DNA of 64,000 nucleotides from Nitrospirota bacterium (GTDB taxonomy: Bacteria; Nitrospirota; Thermodesulfovibrionia; Thermodesulfovibrionales; UBA6898). The notes beneath the pieces were generated by a model that saw only the letters and a program-made list of their open reading frames with translations, was not told the DNA's origin and made no database searches. Positions within the stretch are counted from its first letter, which is position 1. Each line of letters starts with the position of its first letter. Where the stretch lies: NCBI GenBank assembly GCA_021783515.1, contig JAJXTV010000016.1, forward strand, positions 1 to 64,000, in the 5' to 3' direction. Shown here piece by piece: positions 8,302 through 16,816 of the stretch. A program made the position numbers and the translations under genes.

Positions 8302-9345
8302 TCACCTCAGATAGTCATTCACCCTCTCCGGCTCGAAGCTCTCCGCAGAAAGGACGGCTTTCGTAAACCGGAATATCTTCGCGCGGGCATCGTTCGAAAG
8401 ATCGGGATAGAAGACGGGATTCGCCACCACCGCCGCACGGAACGCGAAGAAGGGGGCGACGACGACGTAAATCTCCTTATCGCCGGCAAGGCGGACATAT
8501 TCGCCGAACAGGAAACGCAGCGCCTCGTAATAAGCGCCCCTTACGTCCCCGGAGTACCTGACCGAAAAGAATATGTAGTTGATCGCAAGCGCGGTAACGT
8601 CGTCGGCCGGCTCGCCCCAGGGGCCCCTGCTTCTGTCGAGCAGGATAAAATCGCCGTCGTCGCGGAACCATATATTACCCGGATGAAAATCGCCGTGTAT
8701 CTGACACAGCCTCTCATGCAGAGGCTTCAGCCTCGCCCTCCAGTCCACGCACTGCTTCTCGATGCCGGCCATGTCGGCGTATGAGAGCGTCCCGTCGGGA
8801 TAGGTATCGAAGACGCCCATAAGGCACTCTCCATGCCCCACGGTGTCCCTGAGCTTCCGCCAATAGAGCGTCCTCGAATCCTTTTTGACCGAGTGGATCT
8901 TTGCCAGGTATGAGGCCATTGCCGCTATCTTCTTCGTGTCTCGTCCGTCGAGGGAATTCTTCCCGCGCAGTTCGCGGAGGTCGTGGAAGTAGTCCCTCCC
9001 TTCCCCCCTTTCCATGAGGAGGTAATATTCCCTTCCTCCGCCAATCGATTTGATCGTGCCGTCTCCCATCTCCGCCAGCACGTCGACCGCCCTGACATGA
9101 TTCGGGAGGTTCGCGTATTCGTCGAGGTCCAGGAGAAACACCGCCGCCCGGTCCGACGGATAGTCGTGACCGAGGCCTTCCGAAAGCAGCCTCTTCACCA
9201 CATAGGAGCGCGTTTCAGCCGCCTCTTTCATCTCGATGAGAAACCCCGACCCCTGCACTCCGGAGCCGAGTATCCGTATCCGTATCTCTTCGACGCCGGG
9301 GTATCTGCGGAGCAGCCAGGCACTGATCGCTTCTTCGTTGATCAT
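8302..9345 (-). CDS. APH-family phosphotransferase (aminoglycoside phosphotransferase/choline kinase fold)
   Basis: 347 residues. The catalytic loop is QIHGDFHPGNIWF (HGDxHxxN) and the metal-binding Asp lies in ILLDRSRGPWGEPADDV, where the usual DWE is replaced by DRS. The N-terminal half has the nucleotide-binding lobe (GSGVQGSGFLIEM then VVKRLL). It includes the sequence EEIRIRILGSG typical of this environmental subfamily. The substrate is unknown; sugars, sugar nucleotides or small amines are all possible, and antibiotic resistance should not be assumed. It is convergent with the exonuclease gene, with ~200 empty bases between. Confidence 0.8.
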   Translation of the reverse strand: MINEEAISAWLLRRYPGVEEIRIRILGSGVQGSGFLIEMKEAAETRSYVVKRLLSEGLGHDYPSDRAAVFLLDLDEYANLPNHVRAVDVLAEMGDGTIKSIGGGREYYLLMERGEGRDYFHDLRELRGKNSLDGRDTKKIAAMASYLAKIHSVKKDSRTLYWRKLRDTVGHGECLMGVFDTYPDGTLSYADMAGIEKQCVDWRARLKPLHERLCQIHGDFHPGNIWFRDDGDFILLDRSRGPWGEPADDVTALAINYIFFSVRYSGDVRGAYYEALRFLFGEYVRLAGDKEIYVVVAPFFAFRAAVVANPVFYPDLSNDARAKIFRFTKAVLSAESFEPERVNDYLR

Positions 9346-9431
9346 GCTCCATTATATCTCCGGAACACGCATCTGAACAACAGGAGGAGGGAGGTGAAAG
9401 AGGCGAGGCACAGACAGCGCCTGCGGCCTGA

Positions 9432-10565
9432 TCAGTCGATCAGCCCGGTCCTCATGGCGTATTGTGCAAGCTGGGCATTGTTGGTCAGCCGCATCTTCTT
9501 GAGGATGCGGCCCCGAAACGTGGAGATGGTCTTTCCGCTCAGCGACAGCTCTTCGGCGATCCTCTTCGTCGTCTTCCCCGAGGCGATCATGCGCAGCACC
9601 TGCAGCTCCCTCGCCGAGAGGATTTCGTGCGGCAGTATCCTGTCCGGCGCGTGTGTCTCATACTCACGATCGAAGGGCCTCGCAAGAGAAAGACCCATAT
9701 AACCGGCGGATTCGTACACCTTCTTCACCGCCGCGATCAGCTCACCGGGGGCACTCCCGAGCGCATCGATCCGGCGGCAGAGCTCCTCCTCGGCCTGTTT
9801 CTTCTGCGTCACGTCCCGGACGACTTCGATCCCCGCAGCGACCCGGCCCGCGGGGTCCTTCAGGACGGAAGCGGTAATCTCGAAGTAGGATATCCCCCGC
9901 CCGGTGCGCAGCCCCCTCACTGCCGTATGCGGCTTGCCGTCGCCGAATGACATCATCACCGGACATCCGTCGCAGACGCGGTCCCCGCGTTCATAGGCGG
10001 CGTAGCAGTATTCGCCCTCATGCGCGCCGACGCGCTGCCGGCTCATCCGGTTTTGATACAAAATCCGGAACCCGGTGTCCTGAACGCTGACCGCTTCGCC
10101 TATCGAGGCAACGATCTCCTCGGCCCTTGCCCTCTGCTCCCGGGCCTGTTCCAGCTCGCTCCTCAGCGTTTTGAGGGAGTTGTTGATCGGGGTCACATCC
10201 CTCCAGATCGAGTTGATTGCCCGCCGCCCGCCCCATGGTATCATTTGGGAAACCACATGCACGTCCCTCAGGTCACCGTCTTTCCTCCGCTGCTTCACAT
10301 CGAATTCGGCGAACCCCTCGTCCATAATCTTCCTGAGTTTTGCCCGCATACCATCTTCGGTCTCGAAGGGATCGATCTCCCGGATGCCGATCCTGGCAAA
10401 CTCGTCACGCGAATACCCGAGGTGAAGATGCGCAGCCTCATTAAAACGCGCAATACGCCCTGCCGTATCGAAAACCAGCATGCTCTCCGGCAATCTTTCG
10501 AAAAGAAGGCGGTAGCCGTCCTCGGGATCATTTATTCTGTCGGCGGTATCGTTTCCCATGACCAC
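9432..10565 (-). CDS. PAS-PAS-LuxR transcriptional regulator
   Basis: Up to 377 residues from GTG 10565; an ATG at 10559 is equally possible. PAS 1 covers about 17-130 and PAS 2 about 150-255, with a C-terminal LuxR/FixJ helix-turn-helix (about 313-377, LSARELQVLRMIASGKTTKRI). PAS 2 carries three cysteines, C187, C198 and C201 (CDGCP), a pattern found in PAS domains of metal- or redox-responsive sensors; whether it holds a cofactor is not known. No receiver domain is present, so sensing is probably direct and cytoplasmic. It lies upstream of the APH gene and downstream of the GGDEF-EAL gene on the same strand, 36 bases from the latter. Confidence 0.88.
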   Translation of the reverse strand: MVMGNDTADRINDPEDGYRLLFERLPESMLVFDTAGRIARFNEAAHLHLGYSRDEFARIGIREIDPFETEDGMRAKLRKIMDEGFAEFDVKQRRKDGDLRDVHVVSQMIPWGGRRAINSIWRDVTPINNSLKTLRSELEQAREQRARAEEIVASIGEAVSVQDTGFRILYQNRMSRQRVGAHEGEYCYAAYERGDRVCDGCPVMMSFGDGKPHTAVRGLRTGRGISYFEITASVLKDPAGRVAAGIEVVRDVTQKKQAEEELCRRIDALGSAPGELIAAVKKVYESAGYMGLSLARPFDREYETHAPDRILPHEILSARELQVLRMIASGKTTKRIAEELSLSGKTISTFRGRILKKMRLTNNAQLAQYAMRTGLID

Positions 10566-10601
10566 TCTATCTTATCATATCGCCCGGACGCGGGGCCCCG
10601 C

Positions 10602-13109
10602 TCAGAGACCCATCCCGGTCATTCTCTTTTCCATCCAGGACTCCGCCGCGCCGGCGTCCATCGGCCGTGACAACAGATACCCCTGGCCGTAGGCGCAGTT
10701 CAACTCCTTCAGCTGGGCCAGTTGGTCGCTCTTTTCGAGCCCTTCCGCGATGAGGTCGAGCTTCAGGTTTCGGGCAAGGGTGACGATCGCCTTGACGATC
10801 TCGAGGTTCTCCTCGTCGAGATGCATCTTATCGATGAACGAACGGTCGATCTTCAGCGCATTGACCGGAAAGCGCTGGAGGTAGCTGAGGGAAGAATAGC
10901 CGGTGCCAAAATCGTCGATGTGGATATGGATCCCCATCGCCTGCAGCTGTTTGAGCGCCTCCACCGCGGAATCGACATTCTCCATGATCATGCTCTCGGT
11001 TATTTCGAGCGTCAGACTGCAGGCGTCGAGGCCGTTTGCGTCGAGGGCCTTCCGGACCTTCTGCGGAAGGTCGGACTGCAGGAACTGCCTGCTCGAGATA
11101 TTCAGGCTTATCTTCAGCACCGTATGCAGCGGGTACTGGCTCTGCCATATGCGAAGCTGCCGGCATGTCTCGCTGAGGATCCAGTCCCCGATCTGAAAGA
11201 TAAGGCCTGTCTCCTCTGCAAGGGGGATGAACTCCGTCGGATAGATCAGGCCCCTCACCGGATGGCTCCACCTCACGAGGGCCTCGAACCCGATCAGGCG
11301 GTCCGTGCTCAGCTCCATGATCGGCTGGTAGTGTACGACGAAATCTCCGTGCTCGACCGCCCTCCGCAGGTCGGTCTCGAGATGGAGCCGCGCCACCGCG
11401 GTGGTGTACATTCCCGCCTCGAACACCTCGTGATGGGCCTTGCCCTTCGCCTTCGCCTGATACATCGCGATGTCCGCGTCACGGACCATGTCCTCGGGCC
11501 GCTCATACTCCTCCGAACTCAGGGCCACCCCGATACTGGCCGTCGTAAACACTTCGTGCCCCTCGATCACGAACGGGGCCGGCAGCTCCGTCTGAAGACG
11601 TTCCGTGATCTGCTCGGCATGTTCCCTGTCTTTTACGTCCTCCAGAAGAATGGCGAACTCGTCCCCTCCGAGACGCGCTACGGTATCTCCCGGCCGCAGA
11701 GACTGAGCGAGCCTCCGGCTGACGGCGATGAGAAGACGGTCGCCGACGACGTGGCCGAGGCTGTCGTTGATGATCTTGAAGCGGTCCAGATCGAGAAACA
11801 GCACCGCGAACATATAGTCGGGATGACGCTGTTTGTTCTTTGCCGCCTGACCGAGCCGGTGCTGGAGGCGGTCCATGAAAAGCGCCCGGTTCGGCAGCCC
11901 GGTCAGGGCGTCATGGAAGGCGTCATGGACGAGCTGCTGCTCCGCCACCTTTCTCTCGGTGATATCGGTCTGGGAACCGGCCATCCGGTATGCCTTCCCG
12001 GTGATGTCTCTCACCGCAAGCCCGCGGTTCAGCACCCACCGGTAGTCGCCGTCTTTGTGCATGATCCGGTACTCGCTTTCGAGGTGCGACGTATACCCGC
12101 TCACATGCGCAGCGATCTTCGCCTCAAACTGCCTGCGGTCATCCGGATGCACCAGCCTGAACCATTCCTCGGGGGTGTCGCCGATGTCCTTCTCTTCGTA
12201 CCCGAGCATCGACTTCCAGCGGTTGGAAAAGTAGACCTTGTGCATGCCGAGCTGCCAGTCCCAGAGGCCGTCGTTCGCCCCTCGCGCGGCAAGGGCGTAC
12301 CGTTCCTCGCTCTGCCTGAGCGCCTCTTCCGTCTTTTTCCGCTCGACGATCTCACCATGGAGCTTCGTGTACCCTGCTTCGAGGGCCGCGCTCATCTTGT
12401 TGAAGACACCGGCGAGCTCTCCGAGTTCGGTCCGGTCTGAGTATGAGATGGTATAGCCGACTTCGCCCCTCTCGATGGCGCGGGCCGCCGCCAGGAGCTG
12501 ATTGACGGGATGGGTGACACTGATCGCAAGGCGCACCGAAATGGCAAGGCCGACGATGAGAGACAGCAGGATCGTCACATAGAGGATCATCTTCGCCCTG
12601 TCCACCTTCACCATCACCGATCTCGTCATTTTGGAAAGTTTATCGCCGGCCCTGATCGACATGCCCTCGGTGATCAAAAGGATATTACTGCCTATTTGGG
12701 CCGCCTTCAACTTCAAAGCTTCTATCTTCTTTGCGTCCGCCGAAGCCGTGATATACTGGCTGAGCGCGTCCTCGTATTCGTGGACGCGCAGCTGCATCCC
12801 CTCGAGCTCCCTCAGGGTCCCGGGTTCATGGTGACAGGTAGTGCAATGACCGGCACGCTCGTCGAGAGCCGCCACGTTGTTGACGATAGGGTCGAGATTC
12901 TCTCCCGGGGAGCTCCTGACCGTGTACAGGTTGGCCTGGACCGCCTGCACGCTCATCACGAGGTTCTGCCTCTGGTCCTCGATCTGGTGGAGCATCAGGA
13001 GACGGTCGACCTCTTCGGTGGTGGTCCTGATATACAGCGCGGCGAGTACCGCGCCGGTGGCGAAAAACACGAAAAAGGCAAGCAGGTATAGGGTGATCTT
13101 ACGTCTCAT
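10602..13109 (-). CDS. Membrane c-di-GMP enzyme: CxxCH sensor, HAMP, PAS, GGDEF, EAL
   Basis: 835 residues. Membrane helices at about 7-27 and 172-197 enclose a periplasmic domain of ~145 residues holding C89-T-T-C92-H93, a c-type heme attachment motif. HAMP follows (about 195-250), then PAS (265-390), GGDEF (395-560) and EAL (575-830). The cyclase motif GGDEF (481-485) is intact and preceded by the inhibitory I-site RxxD (472-475) at the standard five-residue spacing. The phosphodiesterase residues are also intact (EAL 609-611, LEITES, DDFGTGYSSL, IAEGLE). Both activities are therefore possible. A heme-bound periplasmic sensor would tie c-di-GMP to redox state or a gas. The gene is transcribed away from the carbamoyltransferase. 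Confidence 0.92.
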   Translation of the reverse strand: MRRKITLYLLAFFVFFATGAVLAALYIRTTTEEVDRLLMLHQIEDQRQNLVMSVQAVQANLYTVRSSPGENLDPIVNNVAALDERAGHCTTCHHEPGTLRELEGMQLRVHEYEDALSQYITASADAKKIEALKLKAAQIGSNILLITEGMSIRAGDKLSKMTRSVMVKVDRAKMILYVTILLSLIVGLAISVRLAISVTHPVNQLLAAARAIERGEVGYTISYSDRTELGELAGVFNKMSAALEAGYTKLHGEIVERKKTEEALRQSEERYALAARGANDGLWDWQLGMHKVYFSNRWKSMLGYEEKDIGDTPEEWFRLVHPDDRRQFEAKIAAHVSGYTSHLESEYRIMHKDGDYRWVLNRGLAVRDITGKAYRMAGSQTDITERKVAEQQLVHDAFHDALTGLPNRALFMDRLQHRLGQAAKNKQRHPDYMFAVLFLDLDRFKIINDSLGHVVGDRLLIAVSRRLAQSLRPGDTVARLGGDEFAILLEDVKDREHAEQITERLQTELPAPFVIEGHEVFTTASIGVALSSEEYERPEDMVRDADIAMYQAKAKGKAHHEVFEAGMYTTAVARLHLETDLRRAVEHGDFVVHYQPIMELSTDRLIGFEALVRWSHPVRGLIYPTEFIPLAEETGLIFQIGDWILSETCRQLRIWQSQYPLHTVLKISLNISSRQFLQSDLPQKVRKALDANGLDACSLTLEITESMIMENVDSAVEALKQLQAMGIHIHIDDFGTGYSSLSYLQRFPVNALKIDRSFIDKMHLDEENLEIVKAIVTLARNLKLDLIAEGLEKSDQLAQLKELNCAYGQGYLLSRPMDAGAAESWMEKRMTGMGL

Positions 13110-13260
13110 ATCTTTCTTCGGGGACGCCGGAGCGCGCCGCTTTATTCCTCCCTGGGACCCAGAGGACCCTGCCCTGATATTTTACCGGAGGAAGGCAACA
13201 TTTTCCAAGGCATCATGGCCGGTGAAAAAACCGGCGCAATAATAATATACTAATCTATCG

Positions 13261-15081
13261 ATGAATATCCTCGGGATTTCATGTTTCTACCACGACAGCG
13301 CCGCATGTCTGATACGGGACGGGGAAATAATTGCTGCCGCCCAGGAAGAGCGGTTCAGCAGGAAGAAGCACGACCCCGGATTCCCCGGGAGCGCCATCGA
13401 GTATTGCCTGAAGCGGGGAAATATTTCGATCGCCGACCTCGATTATGCGGCCTTTTACGACAAGCCTCTCACCAAGTTTGAAAGAATTGTGGAGACATAT
13501 CTTGCCTTTGCCCCGAAGGGACTGCACTCTTTCCTCAGCGCCCTTCCGGTATGGCTGGGAGAAAAGCTCTGGATTAAGGAGTACCTGGCGGGAAGGATGG
13601 AGGGATTCGGGGGCGAGATACTCTTTGCCGAACATCACGAATCCCACGCGGCCTCGGCGTTCTATCCCTCGCCGTTCGACGAAGCGGCCTTCCTCACCGT
13701 TGACGGCGTCGGTGAATGGGCGACCACATCCTTCGGGACAGGAAAGGCCAACTCCCTGACTATCGATTCCGAACTTCGGTTCCCCCACTCGCTCGGACTT
13801 CTCTATTCTGCCTTTACTTATTATCTCGGGTTCAAGGTCAACTCCGGAGAATATAAAGTCATGGGGCTGGCCCCTTATGGCGAACCCCGCTATGTCCGGA
13901 CCATCCTGGACAACCTTATCGACTTGAAGAAAGACGGCTCTTTCAGGCTCAACATGTCCTACTTCAACTACTGCACCGGCCTCACCATGACAAACGAGAA
14001 CTTTCACCGTCTATTCGGCACGCCGCCGAGAAATCCGGAGACAGCCATTACCCGGCAGATGCTCGATATCGCCGCTTCGATCCAGGAGGTGACAAACAGG
14101 GTGATGATCGTGATAGCACGCCACGTCCGCCGCGCCACCGGACGGGAAAATCTATGCCTTGCGGGCGGCGTCGCGCTCAACTGCGTGGCGAACACTGCCA
14201 TCCTGAAAGAAAGGCTATTTAACAACATATGGGTCCAGCCGGCTGCCGGAGATGCGGGAGGCGCCCTCGGGGCCGCCCTTCTTGTCTATCATCGCTATCT
14301 GGGACTGGAGCGGCACGACAGCAGAAAGCGGGACGGTCAAAAAGGGTCCTATCTGGGGCCCGAATATTCCGACGATGAAATCGGGGCCTATCTCAGAGAA
14401 AAGGAGATCCCTTACACCCACTTGCCCGCGGCCGACGTGCCCGCCGTCGCCGCGCGGCTTATCGAACAGGGCAGGGTGGTCGGGTGGTTTCAGGGCCGTA
14501 TGGAATTCGGGCCGAGGGCCCTGGGGGCACGGAGTATCGTCGGGGACCCGCGGCTGCCGGAGATGCAGAGGACGATGAACCTGAAGATAAAGTTCCGCGA
14601 ATCGTTCCGCCCCTTTGCTCCCGCGGTGCTGAAAGAGCATGCCGCCGAGTTCTTCGACATCGAGGGAGAGAGCCCCTACATGCTGTTTGTCGCCGACGTC
14701 CGGAAGGAAAAGCGCTCTGACACAGCGGCCGGAGATGCCGGCCTCACGGGAATCGATCAGCTCAGGGTAAAACGCAGCGAGATCCCTTCCGTCACTCACG
14801 TCGACTATTCGGCCCGCCTCCAGACGGTGGACAAGGCCGACAATCCCCTCTTCTACGAGCTCATCCGCGAATTCCACGCGCTCACCGGATGCCCCGTTAT
14901 TATCAACACCTCTTTCAATGTGCGCGGCGAGCCGATCGTCTGCTCCCCCGCTGACGCATACAGGTGCTTTATGCGGACCGGAATGGACAATCTCGTCATG
15001 GGGAATTTCATCCTCGACAAGAAAGAGCAGCCTGCTCGGGAGCAAAATAAGCGGCAGGGGGGATGTTTTCCCCCCGATTAG
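13261..15081 (+). CDS. NodU/CmcH-type carbamoyltransferase
   Basis: 606 residues. The N-terminal Kae1-like ATPase domain starts MNILGISCFYHDSAA, and the HESHAASAFYPS segment and VDGVGEW belong to the same domain. The C-terminal domain carries GRMEFGPRALGARSI and NTSFNVRGEPIVCSP. Members transfer a carbamoyl group from carbamoyl phosphate, through carbamoyl-AMP, to hydroxyls of sugars or natural products. No clear ribosome site precedes the ATG at 13261; a TATACT box at 13246-13251 lies very close to it. It heads a four-gene cassette with SGNH, SxtJ-like and DUF5989-like genes, a conserved neighbourhood seen in many environmental genomes, where the product is unknown. Confidence 0.92.
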   Translation: MNILGISCFYHDSAACLIRDGEIIAAAQEERFSRKKHDPGFPGSAIEYCLKRGNISIADLDYAAFYDKPLTKFERIVETYLAFAPKGLHSFLSALPVWLGEKLWIKEYLAGRMEGFGGEILFAEHHESHAASAFYPSPFDEAAFLTVDGVGEWATTSFGTGKANSLTIDSELRFPHSLGLLYSAFTYYLGFKVNSGEYKVMGLAPYGEPRYVRTILDNLIDLKKDGSFRLNMSYFNYCTGLTMTNENFHRLFGTPPRNPETAITRQMLDIAASIQEVTNRVMIVIARHVRRATGRENLCLAGGVALNCVANTAILKERLFNNIWVQPAAGDAGGALGAALLVYHRYLGLERHDSRKRDGQKGSYLGPEYSDDEIGAYLREKEIPYTHLPAADVPAVAARLIEQGRVVGWFQGRMEFGPRALGARSIVGDPRLPEMQRTMNLKIKFRESFRPFAPAVLKEHAAEFFDIEGESPYMLFVADVRKEKRSDTAAGDAGLTGIDQLRVKRSEIPSVTHVDYSARLQTVDKADNPLFYELIREFHALTGCPVIINTSFNVRGEPIVCSPADAYRCFMRTGMDNLVMGNFILDKKEQPAREQNKRQGGCFPPD

Positions 15082-15089
15082 GAGATATG

Positions 15090-16202
15090 ATGACGCACGA
15101 AAATAGACACATGCTGGCAAATATATGCCTCACTGTCTGCTCTCTTCTTGCCATGATGGTGTCAGCAGAAATCGGGATAAGAATAAGGGCTTACTACGAG
15201 GATAAGAGGCTCTTCAGTGAATTCGTAAAATATACAGAGCGTCATCCTCTTCCGTCGGGAAGCGAGGCAGGCTTGGGCAATATGATCCGCCCTGTCATAA
15301 ACGACAGAATAATCTATGAACTCTTGCCGGGGCTTTCCGTCCGATATGCGGGGACAGAGGTTACCACCAACTCAGGAGGGTTCCGGGGGCACGATCGCAG
15401 CAAGGGAAAAAATGCGAATACCATACGAATCGTAGGACTGGGCGACTCGATTATGTTCGGCCAGGGGGTTGCCGACGGCGGCAATTATCTTTCGTTACTG
15501 GAGAGACTCCTTGCCCAAAACTACAAGGGGAAAAAGTGGGAGGTTGTAAATACGGGAGTCCCCGGTTATAACACAGTTATGGAGGTCGAAACGCTAAAAG
15601 AGAAAGGCCTGGCCTATAAACCGGACATTGTAGTAGTGGGTTTCTGCGTAAATGACATGTCTTTGCCGAATTTCATTCGGACGAAGGAGGACTATTTTAC
15701 CTTGACGAAATCCTTCTTTGTCGAGTTCATTTCCCAAAGAATTTCCCGGGTAAAGAAGAAGTTTATTGCTCTTGCTTTTTCGCCCGAGATTGGGAGGGGA
15801 AGATTCGAAGATGATCCGGCGAAAGTTCCGCCCTTATATAGGGACATGGTAGGCTGGGATGCCTTTGAGACTGAACTGACTGAATTACAAGAGATCAGCA
15901 GGCAAAATAACTTTGATGTCGTAATGTTCTTCTTCATCCCGGTGTCGGGAGGTGAAAGCCAGTTGCAGAGCAGGGTTGTAAACTTATCGAAGAGATTAGG
16001 GTTTTACATAATAGATGCCGGTCCTTCTTTCAATAAATATCTTTCCGATAATTCCACTTCGTGGCAAAATATGTTCGCAGTAAGCTCAACAGATGGCCAC
16101 CCCAACGCGGAGGCGCACCGAATTGCCGCTAATGTGCTGATGGCGGATATGGCCAAACAGGGCATTATAAAGAGACTGCTCACGGCCGCAGGTCGGCGCT
16201 AA
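15090..16202 (+). CDS. Membrane-anchored SGNH/GDSL hydrolase
   Basis: 370 residues from 15090; ATGs at 15063 and 15087 are also in frame. AGGAG at 15080-15084 gives the best spacing to 15090, though that is still short. An N-terminal hydrophobic helix (about 9-28) anchors or exports the protein. Block I is VGLGDSIMFGQG (Ser nucleophile), block III GFCVND, and block V DGHPN (Asp and His). The family includes acyl esterases and O-acetyl-transfer partners acting on polysaccharides. It overlaps or abuts the end of the carbamoyltransferase gene, and base composition is visibly more A/T-rich than its neighbours, suggesting a different history. Confidence 0.85.
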   Translation: MTHENRHMLANICLTVCSLLAMMVSAEIGIRIRAYYEDKRLFSEFVKYTERHPLPSGSEAGLGNMIRPVINDRIIYELLPGLSVRYAGTEVTTNSGGFRGHDRSKGKNANTIRIVGLGDSIMFGQGVADGGNYLSLLERLLAQNYKGKKWEVVNTGVPGYNTVMEVETLKEKGLAYKPDIVVVGFCVNDMSLPNFIRTKEDYFTLTKSFFVEFISQRISRVKKKFIALAFSPEIGRGRFEDDPAKVPPLYRDMVGWDAFETELTELQEISRQNNFDVVMFFFIPVSGGESQLQSRVVNLSKRLGFYIIDAGPSFNKYLSDNSTSWQNMFAVSSTDGHPNAEAHRIAANVLMADMAKQGIIKRLLTAAGRR

Positions 16203-16210
16203 CAGATCGC

Positions 16211-16627
16211 ATGGTTGATGAGATAAAGATCCATATCGGGACCCTCAAAAGGGACCGCAGAACGCTGAGGAACTTCGGCCTGCTGATGGGCGCAATTTGC
16301 TCCCTCTTTTCCCTGTCCGGTTACTTCCGGGGAAATCACTGGTGGCTTTTTACCCTTGCCGTCGCGGTCTCTGCATCTGCGACGGCCCTGACCGCCCCTC
16401 TCGCGCTCGACAGGGTGTACCGGTGGTGGATGTCCGCGGCGTTCGTTATCGGGTGGATAATGACCCGCGTGATCCTGACAGCCGCCTTTCTTTTTGTCTT
16501 TATCCCCTATGGGTTCTTTCTGAGGGTGATCGGAAAAGATCTGTTGCGTCTCGCCATCGAAAAGGAAAGTTACTGGGCAAACCATTCACCTGTTGACGAC
16601 AGATCGAGATATAAGAAACAATACTAG
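16211..16627 (+). CDS. SxtJ-like small membrane protein
   Basis: 138 residues with three hydrophobic stretches (about 22-38, 45-68 and 75-102) and a basic N-terminus. Its order and size match the SxtJ membrane family named after the saxitoxin cluster, which regularly accompanies carbamoyltransferases and DUF5989 proteins. The function is not known. The gene begins 8 bases after the hydrolase stop. I recognise the family from pattern and context, not from a search. Confidence 0.7.
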   Translation: MVDEIKIHIGTLKRDRRTLRNFGLLMGAICSLFSLSGYFRGNHWWLFTLAVAVSASATALTAPLALDRVYRWWMSAAFVIGWIMTRVILTAAFLFVFIPYGFFLRVIGKDLLRLAIEKESYWANHSPVDDRSRYKKQY

Positions 16628-16632
16628 CAGTC

Positions 16633-16791
16633 ATGGGTAAGTTAGGCATCCTAAAAGAGATCTGGGGCTTTCTGAAGGTGAGAAAGAAATGGTGGCTGCT
16701 CCCCATCATGCTGTTTCTGCTCCTTCTGAGTGCGCTCATCGTGTTTTCGGCCGGCTCTGCCGTAGCGCCTTTTATTTATACGCTCTTCTAG
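16633..16791 (+). CDS. DUF5989-like 52-residue membrane protein
   Basis: A short gene that size filters would drop. ATG 16633 to TAG 16789-16791 encodes MGKLGILKEIWGFLKVRKKW, then one long hydrophobic helix (about residues 21-38) and ends GSAVAPFIYTLF. The motifs GKLGILKE, FLKVRKKWW and APFIYTLF are characteristic of DUF5989. It starts 5 bases after the SxtJ-like stop, so is surely in the same operon. The likely role is a membrane accessory subunit of the carbamoyltransferase/hydrolase pathway. Confidence 0.85.
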   Translation: MGKLGILKEIWGFLKVRKKWWLLPIMLFLLLLSALIVFSAGSAVAPFIYTLF

Positions 16792-16816
16792 AAAAGCCGC
16801 AGCGGCATTGCCCGGC

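Noticed and set aside
8274-8306. Direct repeat CGGTCACC (8274-8281 and 8299-8306)
   Set aside because: Eight bases with one copy over the APH stop codon; likely chance.
10722-12440. 572-codon frame on the plus strand within the GGDEF-EAL gene
   Set aside because: Shadow of a clear catalytic protein; composition artefact.
15063-15089. Longer SGNH hydrolase start at 15063
   Set aside because: It lies within the carbamoyltransferase end, without a ribosome site, while AGGAG precedes 15087/15090.
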